From Nitrosospira multiformis (GTDB lineage: Bacteria; Pseudomonadota; Gammaproteobacteria; Burkholderiales; Nitrosomonadaceae): a DNA stretch of 64,000 nt. Below the pieces are notes generated by a model that saw nothing but the letters and a program-made list of their open reading frames with translations, did no database searches and was not told where the DNA came from. The stretch covers positions 868,001 to 932,000 of the forward strand of contig NZ_FNKY01000001.1 in the NCBI RefSeq assembly GCF_900103165.1. Reading direction: 5' to 3'. Positions 19,295-26,854 of this stretch are shown here, in pieces; positions within the stretch are counted from its first letter, which is position 1; each line of letters starts with the position of its first letter. Position numbers and translations under genes: made by a program.

Positions 19295-20155
19295 ACCACT
19301 TGAGCTCCTTGGATACCGAAGGCGCTTTTTAGAAAGAAGAGCCTGTCGTAATGCGATCAGCGTTTGTCCAGTCCAGGTTTACTGTTTATCCGTGCCAAGC
19401 TTAAAGGCTAACACCGATCGCAGGTTTTTATCGCTAAAAATTATTGCTCCCAGGATCAAGCAAATGATCATCAATATGGAGCTTGTCTAAGAACAAAAGA
19501 AAAACCAGGAAACCATTAAAAGATTTTTCTGGCTAGTATTAATATATACGCTGGATATTCCGGCTCTAATTGGGATAATACCCGGAATTCCGGCTCTATT
19601 TTCTCAATTGCTCCATGTGCGGACGTGCTAGGGGTGTGAAATTTGATGGCGTCTGTAGCGAGCAATTTATTGAACAGACGGCATCGAACGATGCCATCCT
19701 TTCCGCTGACTATATATTGTAATACTTAAAGATGGAGTGCGTCTATGATCCTTCCAGCTTATTTGGGGCCTCACCGTGGAGTCTTCAGAAATTTTGCCAT
19801 AGTACTTCTGTCATAGTACTTCTCTAAGGGAGTGTATAGCTATCTCGACGCCTTACTGGTAGAGTCTCCAAGTATACTCGCCAAACATGATCACCCAGTT
19901 TTAACTTCAGTCCAGAAACAAGGATTGTTCGATCATGCGTGTATCCGTGTCAGTATCTACCGTCTGCAGTCGCGAGAGAATTTCCGAGCCCGGATTCGTT
20001 TTGGATTTCACGTTTTCATCCATCATCATCAGCCCACTGCGAGGATTCCGCCAGTTGCTGCCTACATGAGAAGTAGACGCTGCGTGTCGTTGCACCTGTC
20101 TGATGGCCCGTAAAATATTGCTATTTCAGCATCGATTTCTCTGGAGACAATTTTT
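19295..20155. other. Long intergenic region upstream of the flavoprotein oxidase
   Basis: About 860 bases with no supported gene. It contains a direct repeat ATTCCGGCTCTA (twice between about 19557 and 19602) and the doubled motif described separately at 19797-19825. The open frames at 19832-20113 (plus) and 19907-20095 (minus) overlap one another and have no recognisable product. The ribosome site for the next gene is GGAG at about 20139. Confidence 0.4.
19797..19825 (+). promoter_or_regulatory. Tandem copy of the PEP-CTERM upstream motif
   Basis: CATAGTACTTCTGT is followed immediately by CATAGTACTTCTCT. The core AGTACTTCTGTC is identical to the motif upstream of two of the PEP-CTERM genes, and it points toward the flavoprotein oxidase gene at 20156. 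Unlike those genes, I found no -24/-12 element at the right distance here. Candidate activator-binding site. Confidence 0.45.
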
Positions 20156-21769
20156 ATGGATCGCGAAAGTCAATACAAATTATTCCTTGAGAGGGTGGCT
20201 GACGAACTCGGATCGGATCGGGTGTTCGGCCAGTTAGCGGCCGAAGTCAAATATAGTGTTTGCACTACCGGTGTACACCGGACTATCCCGGGAGCCGTTT
20301 GTCCTGTGTCCCAAGGACAGATTAAGGTCATCATCAAAGCATCACGAGAGCTAGGGGTACCGCTGTACCCTGTCAGTACGGGTAATAATTGGGGTTATGG
20401 CAGCGCAAATCCGGCTATCGATGGGTGTGTAATTGTTGATCTTTCAGGTATGACTGGCATTACGCTGGATGTCGAAACCGGACTGGCCACGCTTGAACCG
20501 GGTGTCACCCAGCGACTTCTGCAGAAGTATCTTGATGAAAACTCACTCAGATTTCTTTGTCCAGTCACTGGTGCCGGTCCTGATTGCAGTCTGGTTGGAA
20601 ACGCGCTTGAACGCGGTTATGGCATGGTCCCGCATGCTGACCACTTTCTATCGGTGACGTCTCTTGAGGCGGTACTTTCCGATGGCAGAATTTACAAGCC
20701 TCCGCTTGCCGAACTGGGCTGCGTTGAAGTAGACAGGGCCTTCAAATGGGGAATTGGACCATTTCTCGATGGCATCTTCTCTCAGGGCGCATTTGGTATC
20801 GTCACGCAGATGACAATTGCGCTTGCACCGGTTCCCGAGCGGGTGGAGGCTTTCTTCTTTGGATTGCCACACGATGCCGACATCGAACGCGCGGTGGAAG
20901 CCGTGCGTGCTTTATTAAGCGAAGTTGGCGGGTCGCTTGGTTTAATCAACCTGCTGAATACACGCAGGGTGTTATCGATGATGGAGCCCTACCCCCGCGA
21001 TCAGCTTGATCAAAATGGTCTCATTGACGAACAGTATCTTTTAAAAATGGCTCGCCGAAATCAGGTCATGCCCTGGATGGGGACGGGCGCAATATATGGT
21101 AATGCCAGCGTGGTTCGCGCCGTCAAGTCCGTGATAAAAAAAAGGCTCTCCGGTATCGTCAAGAAATTGGTTTTTTTCACACCGGAGTCGGTAGGCAATC
21201 TTAAACGGCTAAGTCGTCTTATCCCTGGTGAATCGGGCTTGGGGCTGCAAAACATGTTTGGTCTGCTTGACAAGACCTTGCAGGCACTATCGGGCAAGCC
21301 TAGCGAGATTGCCCTTCCTTTGGCTTACTGGGTTTCGGGTAAGCGGCCGGAAGATAACACTCCGATGAACCCGGCGCGGGATGGTTGCGGCTTGATATGG
21401 TATTCGCCCCTGGTGCCCATGCGTGCGGACAGGGTTCGGGAGTATACGAAGATGGTGCACGAGGTCTGCATTGCGCATCGTCTTGAACCTCTCATCACGC
21501 TGACCAGTCTATCCGATCGCTGCTTCAATAGCACAGTGCCATTGCTCTTCGATCGCGCCAGTGAAGAAGCAATAGAGCGCGCCAGGCAATGTTATAACGC
21601 ACTATTCGAGGCGGGACGCGCAATCGGCTGTATTCCGTATCGCGCCACCGTGGATTCGATGCAGCATTTTATAGACCCTGAAACGCCTTATTGGCAGACT
21701 GTCGCCGCCCTCAAACGAGAGCTCGACCCTCACGGATTGATAGCGCCGGGGAGATATTCGCAGAGTTGA
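20156..21769 (+). CDS. FAD-linked oxidase, 4-cresol dehydrogenase/vanillyl-alcohol oxidase family
   Basis: A 537-residue flavoprotein of the VAO/PCMH family, which oxidises para-substituted phenols. The PCMH-type FAD domain is recognised by YPVSTGNNWGYGSANP (about residues 65-80), VIVDLSGMTGI, LEPGVTQRLL and a FKWGIGPFLDGIFSQGAFGI segment matching the cresol dehydrogenase flavoprotein; the C-terminus ends DPHGLIAPGRYSQS as in the family. No cytochrome subunit gene is next to it, so the electron acceptor is unknown. There is no signal peptide. Start ATG 20156 has GGAG upstream. It converges on a PEP-CTERM gene and shares a terminator with it; a decayed copy of its 3' end lies at 23470-23645. 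Confidence 0.85.
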   Translation: MDRESQYKLFLERVADELGSDRVFGQLAAEVKYSVCTTGVHRTIPGAVCPVSQGQIKVIIKASRELGVPLYPVSTGNNWGYGSANPAIDGCVIVDLSGMTGITLDVETGLATLEPGVTQRLLQKYLDENSLRFLCPVTGAGPDCSLVGNALERGYGMVPHADHFLSVTSLEAVLSDGRIYKPPLAELGCVEVDRAFKWGIGPFLDGIFSQGAFGIVTQMTIALAPVPERVEAFFFGLPHDADIERAVEAVRALLSEVGGSLGLINLLNTRRVLSMMEPYPRDQLDQNGLIDEQYLLKMARRNQVMPWMGTGAIYGNASVVRAVKSVIKKRLSGIVKKLVFFTPESVGNLKRLSRLIPGESGLGLQNMFGLLDKTLQALSGKPSEIALPLAYWVSGKRPEDNTPMNPARDGCGLIWYSPLVPMRADRVREYTKMVHEVCIAHRLEPLITLTSLSDRCFNSTVPLLFDRASEEAIERARQCYNALFEAGRAIGCIPYRATVDSMQHFIDPETPYWQTVAALKRELDPHGLIAPGRYSQS

Positions 21770-21795
21770 GTCTGTAGAAGTCTTATTGTCGTGGC

Positions 21796-21831
21796 AAAAA
21801 AAACGCACCCACATAGTGAGCGCGTTTTTTT
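21796..21831. terminator. Bidirectional terminator between oxidase and PEP-CTERM gene A
   Basis: A run of eight A, an imperfect nine-pair stem (CGCACCCAC / GTGAGCGCG) with an ATA loop, then a run of T. It can end transcription from both convergent genes. The same stem sequence, better preserved, occurs downstream of PEP-CTERM genes B and C. Confidence 0.8.
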
Positions 21832-21865
21832 AGTGGCCAAGCTATTACTGCGGTATTGCCGCTGA

Positions 21866-22711
21866 TCAGGCCTTGCGGCGACGAGCTGCTGAACCCAATC
21901 CGAGAAGACCGATGCCGACTAGTGCGAGTATGCCGGGTTCGGGGATCTGGGTGTCGCCACGCAGATTTGCCGTTCCTTGAAAGCACCACGCTCCTGCCAC
22001 AGCCGTTCCATTCTGGCAACCGTTGGCAAAACCATGCAACTGATCGAAAGGATTCAGGACCCTATTGTTAAATGAACTGGTCAGCACGATGTCTGTGGGA
22101 TTACCCGCAGCATCTAACACACCATTCGCGTTGAGATATGAGATTACCGAAGCATCTCCGGGGCCTGATACATCAAATAAGCCAAAACCCGTACCGCTTG
22201 CGGTTGCGCCAGTCAAGACGCCGCCACCATTCACTACCGCCAGAGGATCGGCGATACCACCGAGATTGCCGTGACCTGTCAGCGTTACCCAGGGATTCCC
22301 ACCGTTAAGTGCCAGGATTGTCGCGAGATTGGTCGGCGAGTCATGATTCAGCAAGTTGAAAGGTGAGGTATCGCTTAGAAAAACCGAAACCGTTGCGCTG
22401 GTGAACTCTACGTAAGAGGAACTGAAGTTCTGTGAATTGTTGAAGTTCGCAACATAAAACAACCCGCAATTACCGCTTCCATCGGCGCAATAGCTACTAT
22501 CTCCATTAAGAGTAGTGATGTAACCGTAAGCGGTAGCGTTCTGCCCGTTTCCATTGATAAAGGTTTGGGCCAGAGTGGCGGTTTCCAGGTGTATGTTGAT
22601 AGGATTTGCCCCCAATGCTCCGAAATCAACACCGCCGACAATAATCGCCGATGCTGGAGCCGATGCCGCGATGCCTATTGCGGCAAGAAGCGTTGTTATA
22701 GTTTTGTTCAT
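21866..22711 (-). CDS. PEP-CTERM sorting-domain protein A
   Basis: Secreted protein of 281 residues with an N-terminal signal peptide (MNKTITTLLAAIGIAASAP, cleavage near ASA-II) and a C-terminal sorting signal: IPEPG, a hydrophobic stretch and the basic tail RRRKA. The exosortase system is known to process such tails. Two cysteine pairs (CADGSGNC and CQNGTAVAGAWC) suggest disulfides. The second ATG at 22711 is chosen: it matches the start and spacing of both paralogues, and the extra ATG at 22714 arises from one base change in the shared leader. The promoter is sigma-54-like. No exosortase gene lies in the window. Function of the mature domain is unknown. Confidence 0.88.
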   Translation of the reverse strand: MNKTITTLLAAIGIAASAPASAIIVGGVDFGALGANPINIHLETATLAQTFINGNGQNATAYGYITTLNGDSSYCADGSGNCGLFYVANFNNSQNFSSSYVEFTSATVSVFLSDTSPFNLLNHDSPTNLATILALNGGNPWVTLTGHGNLGGIADPLAVVNGGGVLTGATASGTGFGLFDVSGPGDASVISYLNANGVLDAAGNPTDIVLTSSFNNRVLNPFDQLHGFANGCQNGTAVAGAWCFQGTANLRGDTQIPEPGILALVGIGLLGLGSAARRRKA

Positions 22712-22813
22712 CATGTGATCCTTAAAAGGTTATAGAAGTAACATTATTTTGGTTCCAACCCCACTGGGGAATTTGAATTTCACTGAACCTTTTGAGCTGC
22801 TACTAACTTATAA

Positions 22814-22827
22814 GCAATCTCCGTGCC
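22814..22827 (-). promoter_or_regulatory. Sigma-54 promoter of PEP-CTERM gene A
   Basis: Minus strand reads GGCAC-GGAGA-TTGC followed by TTATA, the exact GG-N10-GC spacing of RpoN promoters, about 103 bases before the start codon. The same element is found at the equivalent place upstream of genes B and C. Confidence 0.75.
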
Positions 22828-22926
22828 CGATATAAAATTATTTATTATCTTATTGATATATAACAAATAAGTCATATATATGGAGTAGTTCGGTGAGATC
22901 TCATCTGTCAGAGTGTCAAAACCTGT

Positions 22927-22941
22927 GACAGAAGTACTGAA
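22927..22941 (-). promoter_or_regulatory. Candidate activator site of PEP-CTERM gene A
   Basis: Minus strand TTCAGTACTTCTGTC, about 100 bases upstream of the -24 element, the typical distance of enhancer sites for sigma-54 activators. A matching motif precedes genes B (24989-25003) and C (26461-26475). PrsR-type regulators are known to control PEP-CTERM genes with RpoN; assigning this motif to such a regulator is inference. Confidence 0.55.
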
Positions 22942-22987
22942 TTTTGATAGTACTTTGGTACAGGTGAAATAGCCGCGCAGATGACCG

Positions 22988-23465
22988 TTGGTGTTTGCAC
23001 CTGGTCCTCGGTGGTTGGCGCGGATCGCGCGCGTACCGAACAAATCGGGGTGGATTTTCCCACTCCGGTCGACAGCACCAAGTTCGCCGGCATGGCATCG
23101 TGCTTCATTTGAGCGGGGGCAAAGCCCACGGTTGGCGGATAGCAGGATTGGTCGTAGCAGCCGTGGAGTTTGCGGGCAGTTCCTAACCGTCATGCGACGG
23201 CGCGCCAGAAGCACCATCTTTGGACTCTGGTGGCCGGGGGCTCCAAGTGTTGGGCGAGACGAACTGTTCAATCGGTTGCCGAAGTTGATGTCGGCATCCA
23301 TTGAAAGTTGCTTCGATAATCCGGCATTCAAGACGCCAAATCCTATTTGGCGAGCGGGCGTATTTCGGCATCGGTGCAACAGCGCCTCCAAAATTGCCGA
23401 AAGCTCGATTCTACGAAGTTGTGCACGCTGCGCTGGAATGGGGGGCTGGAGATCCACCTAGCGCA
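22988..23465. other. GC-rich stretch of unrecognised origin
   Basis: About 480 bases, clearly richer in G and C than the AT-rich PEP-CTERM leaders around it, with open frames on several strands (for example 22988-23461 plus) but none protein-like to me. It lies directly before the oxidase pseudogene fragment. It could be decayed transposon or gene debris; I could not identify it. Confidence 0.4.
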
Positions 23466-23469
23466 GCCG

Positions 23470-23645
23470 TTACGAAGCTCACCAGGCAATGCTACAAAGC
23501 ATTATTTGCGTGCGGGGGTAAGATCGCTGTATTCCGTATCGAGCCATTGTAGATTCAATACAGCCTCTTATAAAGCCTGAGACGCCTTACGGTAGGCTGT
23601 CACCACACACTCAAAAACAGGAGCTGGATCCTAGCGGATTAACGG
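23470..23645 (+). pseudogene. Decayed 3' end of the VAO/PCMH-family oxidase gene
   Basis: Aligns by eye with the last ~170 bases of the intact gene at 20156-21769: shared blocks include CCAGGCAATG, CTGTATTCCGTATCG, GACGCCTTA and the final CGGATT. The tryptophan codon in the ACCGTGGATTCG block has become TAG at 23550-23552, and there are small indels. Orientation relative to the following PEP-CTERM gene B is the same as that of the intact oxidase to gene A, which indicates an ancestral duplication of the pair. Confidence 0.75.
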
Positions 23646-23860
23646 ATGTTTTCATAAATTCGCTTGATTATTGCGCAGGATTTCGTGTTATAGGGGATTT
23701 TGTAAAAAAGTGGCGTAGCTATTCATGCGCGCCCGACTGAACAAAATTTCCATACGAAACAAAGACCAGAGAGGATCTCTGAATTTATGAACATTCGGAT
23801 TATTAGTGCCAAGGAGATTCTCGCAGGGTTGAATCTGCTGAAACTGTGGTGGTGGCGCAT

Positions 23861-23893
23861 AAAAAAACGCGCCCACCATAGTGGGCGCGTTTA
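23861..23893. terminator. Terminator downstream of PEP-CTERM gene B
   Basis: AAAAAAACGCGCCCAC-CATA-GTGGGCGCGTTT: a perfect ten-pair stem flanked by A and T runs, reading as an intrinsic terminator from the minus strand (and plausibly both). Related in sequence to the terminators after genes A and C. Confidence 0.85.
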
Positions 23894-23934
23894 TCTTTGG
23901 TTATAAAAGTTCGTTACTTCGACATAGCGACTAA

Positions 23935-24780
23935 TCAGGCTTTCCGGCGGCGAACTGCTGCGCCCAATCCGAGAAGACCAATACCGACCAGCCCGAGTAT
24001 GCCGGGTTCCGGAATCTGAGTGTCTCCGCGTATATTTGATGTGCCTTGAAAGCACCAGGCTCCTGGCGCGGCTGTCCCATCCTGGCAACCATTGGCAAAA
24101 CCGTTCGCCACGTCGAAAGAATTCAGCACGGTGTTACTAAATGAACTGGTCAGCACAATGTCTGTTGTACCACCCGCGGCATCCAGCACACCGTTTGCAT
24201 TGAGGAAAGAGATCACCGATGCGTCGCCGGGACCCGATACATCAAATAAGCCGAAACCCGTACCGCCTACGGTTGCACCGGTCAAGATACCACCACCATT
24301 AACAACCGCCAAGGGATCGGCGATACCGCCGAGATTGCCGTGGCCCGTCAGCGTTACCCAGGGATTTCCGCCATTAAGCGCCTGAATTGTCGCGATATTG
24401 GTTGGCGAGTCCTGATTCAGTAAATTGATAGGTGCGGCATTGCTAAAAAAAACCGAAATGGTTGCACTGGTGAATTCAACGTAAGAGGAACTGAAGTTCT
24501 GCGAGTTATTAAAGGTCGCGGTATAAAACAGTCCGCAATTTCCGCTTCCGTCGGCGCAATAGGTGTTATCGCCATTGACGGTGGTGATGAACCCGTAGAT
24601 AGATGCATTTTGCCCGTTACCATTTATGAAGGTTTGGGCAAGGGTGGCTGTCTCGATGTGAGTCCGGGTCGGATCTGCCCCCAATACCCCGAAATCAATA
24701 CCGCCGACGATAACCGCAGATGCCGGAGCAGATGCTGCAATGCCGATTGCGGCAAGAACCGAAGTTATAGTTTTATTCAT
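23935..24780 (-). CDS. PEP-CTERM sorting-domain protein B
   Basis: A 281-residue paralogue of protein A. Signal peptide MNKTITSVLAAIGIAASAP, conserved GGIDFGVLGADP after it, cysteine motifs CADGSGNC and CQDGTAAPGAWC, and C-terminal IPEPG, hydrophobic segment, RRRKA tail. GAGGGTCAC precedes the ATG at 24780 by four bases. Very close to protein C over its whole length, with substitutions concentrated in the middle. Separate sigma-54 promoter and terminator make it an independent transcription unit. Role unknown; extracellular matrix or surface attachment is the usual suggestion for PEP-CTERM proteins. Confidence 0.88.
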   Translation of the reverse strand: MNKTITSVLAAIGIAASAPASAVIVGGIDFGVLGADPTRTHIETATLAQTFINGNGQNASIYGFITTVNGDNTYCADGSGNCGLFYTATFNNSQNFSSSYVEFTSATISVFFSNAAPINLLNQDSPTNIATIQALNGGNPWVTLTGHGNLGGIADPLAVVNGGGILTGATVGGTGFGLFDVSGPGDASVISFLNANGVLDAAGGTTDIVLTSSFSNTVLNSFDVANGFANGCQDGTAAPGAWCFQGTSNIRGDTQIPEPGILGLVGIGLLGLGAAVRRRKA

Positions 24781-24874
24781 GATGTGACCCTCAAAAGATT
24801 AAAAGTAATTGCTTGGTTCCCAGCTCCGCTTGGGAGTTTGAATTTCCCGAGCCTTGATGCTCACTTTTATATAA

Positions 24875-24888
24875 GCAAACCTCGTACC
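24875..24888 (-). promoter_or_regulatory. Sigma-54 promoter of PEP-CTERM gene B
   Basis: Minus strand reads GGTAC-GAGGT-TTGC then TTATAT: one mismatch to the GGCAC box, correct GG-N10-GC spacing, about 95 bases before the ATG. Confidence 0.7.
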
Positions 24889-24988
24889 TAAAATGTATAA
24901 CATTTCTTAACTAGCTAATATTAATATGAAAGATGGTATCTTTTAAACAATTCAGTGAGATCCTTTTTATTAAACTATTAAAATTCTC

Positions 24989-25003
24989 GACAGAAGTACT
25001 GAA
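24989..25003 (-). promoter_or_regulatory. Candidate activator site of PEP-CTERM gene B
   Basis: Minus strand GATTCAGTACTTCTGTCGAG contains the same 12-base core as gene A (AGTACTTCTGTC), about 100 bases upstream of the -24 box. Confidence 0.55.
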
Positions 25004-25022
25004 TCTCGACTCTTCCAGAGTG

Positions 25023-25142
25023 TTGACTTGCATTGAACCCCATGGCCGTCAGCCCATGCCGCTGAAGAGCATGTTGCGCCTCTATTGCATGCATCTACCG
25101 TGGCCTGGTGAAGCTGTACTTGCTGTGTGTGGCAGCGGTTGA
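25023..25142 (+). pseudogene. IS5-family transposase fragment
   Basis: The plus-strand frame reads LTCIEPHGRQPMPLKSMLRL then YCMHLPW, which resembles the N-terminal IEPHYP...RPPMPLETMLRI block of IS5-type DDE transposases. The match covers about 25 codons; no catalytic residues or terminal repeats remain. It lies in the spacer between PEP-CTERM genes B and C, where transposition or recombination could have helped to copy the genes. Confidence 0.5.
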
Positions 25143-25335
25143 TGGTCGCCTAAAGGGTGAAAGTACGTCCGCAGCACCCCAAAGCGGACAATGAAGCAGA
25201 AAAAAAAACTCGGCGACGAACGCACCGAAGAATGGGCTGCCGGTCGATCTGTATTCAAAAAACCGGCAGTAGTACCCAAGAATCTGGAAGCCACTCTTTG
25301 TTCAGCGCTTCCTTAATTAAAGTTGTAGCCATCAT

Positions 25336-25376
25336 ACAAACAGACGCGCCCACTCTAAGTGGGCGCGTCTGTTTGT
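25336..25376. terminator. Perfect 19-bp palindromic terminator after PEP-CTERM gene C
   Basis: ACAAACAGACGCGCCCACT, loop CTA, and its exact reverse complement. The stem is unusually long and perfect. The central GCGCCCAC/GTGGGCGC is shared with the terminator of gene B. Confidence 0.85.
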
Positions 25377-25407
25377 GTAAAGCTTGTTACCGCGGTATTG
25401 CGGCTGA

Positions 25408-26253
25408 TCAGGCTTTGCGGCGGCGGGCTGCTGCGCCCAATCCAAGAAGACCGATGCCGACCAACCCGAGTATGCCGGGTTCGGGGATTTGAGTGTCGCC
25501 ACGCAAATTTGCCGTCCCTTGAAAGCACCAGGCGCCCACCGCAGCTGTCCCATTCTGGCAACCGGTGGCAAAACCATTCGCTACGTCGAAAGCATTCAGC
25601 ACTGCGTTGTTAAATGAGCTGGTCAGCGCAATGTCCGTTGCACCACCCACGGCGTCCAGCACGCCGTTTGCGTTGAGGAATGAAATCACCGAAGCATCGC
25701 CTGGACCTGTCACATCAAACAGGCCAAAACCCGTACCACTCAAAGTTCCACCGGTCAAGATACCGCCGCCATTCACTACCGCCAAAGGATCGGCGATACC
25801 GCCGAGATTGCCGTGACCCGTCAGCGTCACCCAGGGATTTCCGCCATTAAGTCCGTTAATAAATGCAACATTGGTCGGCGAGTCCTGAGTCAGCAAATTG
25901 AGAGGGGAGACATTGCTATAAAAAACCGAAACGGTTGCACTGGTGAATTCGACGTAGGACGAGCTGAAGTTTTGCGAACCGCTAAAGGTCGCGGTATAGA
26001 ACAGCCCGCAATTACCGCTTCCGTCAGCGCAATAGGTATTATCGCCATTGACGGTCGTAATGTACCCATAGACAGTATTACTTTGCCCATTACCATTTAC
26101 GAAGGTTTGGGCAAGCGTGGCGGTCTCCAGATGTGTACGGGTGGGATCTCCCCCCAACACCCCGAAATCAATGCCACCGACGATGATCGCCGATGCCGGA
26201 GCCGATGCTGCAAGGCCGATTGCGGCGAGAACCGAAGTTATAGTTTTATTCAT
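25408..26253 (-). CDS. PEP-CTERM sorting-domain protein C
   Basis: Third 281-residue paralogue. Same architecture: MNKTITSVLAAIGLAASAP signal peptide, GGIDFGVLGGDP, CADGSGNC and CQNGTAAVGAWC cysteine pairs, IPEPG sorting motif, hydrophobic segment and RRRKA tail. The leader TTTTGAGGGTCACATC before ATG 26253 is identical to that of gene B. It differs from B mostly between residues 90 and 210. It has its own sigma-54 promoter and the strongest terminator of the set. Keeping three intact copies beside pseudogene debris suggests selection for dose or for variants. Confidence 0.88.
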   Translation of the reverse strand: MNKTITSVLAAIGLAASAPASAIIVGGIDFGVLGGDPTRTHLETATLAQTFVNGNGQSNTVYGYITTVNGDNTYCADGSGNCGLFYTATFSGSQNFSSSYVEFTSATVSVFYSNVSPLNLLTQDSPTNVAFINGLNGGNPWVTLTGHGNLGGIADPLAVVNGGGILTGGTLSGTGFGLFDVTGPGDASVISFLNANGVLDAVGGATDIALTSSFNNAVLNAFDVANGFATGCQNGTAAVGAWCFQGTANLRGDTQIPEPGILGLVGIGLLGLGAAARRRKA

Positions 26254-26346
26254 GATGTGACCCTCAAAAGATTAAAAATAATTATTGGTTTCAACCCTGC
26301 TGTGGGAATTCAAATTCCCCGAACCTTTGTACCCATCTTCATATAA

Positions 26347-26360
26347 GCAAACCTTGTGCC
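26347..26360 (-). promoter_or_regulatory. Sigma-54 promoter of PEP-CTERM gene C
   Basis: Minus strand reads AGGCAC-AAGGT-TTGC then TTATAT, one base from the TGGCAC-N5-TTGC consensus and with perfect spacing; about 94 bases before the ATG. Confidence 0.78.
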
Positions 26361-26448
26361 TGAGATAGCTATCTTTCAATAAGTTAATGATTTATATATG
26401 AATAAAAAATTGCCATAAACAATCCTGGGGTGATTTTTTTATCGAAGT

Positions 26449-26475
26449 GTAAAAATACTCGACAAAATTCTGAAC
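26449..26475 (-). promoter_or_regulatory. Candidate activator site of PEP-CTERM gene C
   Basis: Minus strand TTCAGAATTTTGTCG followed by AGTATTTTTACA. It aligns with the sites before genes A and B and lies about 100 bases upstream of the -24 box. The three together suggest TTCAGWAYTTYTGTC plus a T-rich half. Confidence 0.55.
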
Positions 26476-26854
26476 TTTTCGCAGTGGCTATCTTATAAGA
26501 ATGCCTTATGTTAATAATGAAAGGATTTTATAAGTATATGATATTACAATGGTAACATTGATTTTTAAATGAAATACCCCGCAGATCTCTCATATCCTGG
26601 TGTAAAAATATGCGACAAGAAGAATCGGGAAGCCGCTGCAGCAGTATTCAGGGGTTTGTTAAGAATTTCAGCGAATGGGTAGCTTGATTTATCAAATTGC
26701 CCATTACGGGATTTCTTACATGAAGAGCGTTCCTAAAACAACGTTTTCCTGAAATCCCCGTTTTTCCAGTACCTTGATTTTCAATCATAATCCTGATCGA
26801 CACATGAGGTCTGGTGAGAAGTAATCACTACATACTGCTATTGCTGTAAGCAGA

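Larger units (their letters stand above)
26254..26854. other. AT-rich control region between PEP-CTERM C and the SGNH hydrolase
   Basis: Six hundred AT-rich bases without a gene. The promoter and activator motif of gene C occupy 26347-26475. A second copy of part of that motif, TGTAAAAATATGCGACAA at 26601-26618, matches TGTAAAAATACTCGACAA at 26449-26466 at 16 of 18 positions. The rest shows nothing recognisable. Confidence 0.5.

Noticed and set aside
19832-20113. 93-codon frame ahead of the flavoprotein oxidase
   Set aside because: Overlaps an equally unconvincing minus-strand frame; no family resemblance; alternative start codon only.
19900-20155. Possible sigma-54 promoter TGGCCC...TTGC just before the oxidase start
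   Set aside because: The GG-to-GC spacing is three bases too long for an RpoN promoter.
22908-23461. Frames in the GC-rich block between PEP-CTERM A and B considered as a transposase or other gene
   Set aside because: No motif of any transposase family could be recognised and frames on both strands are similarly open because of high GC content.
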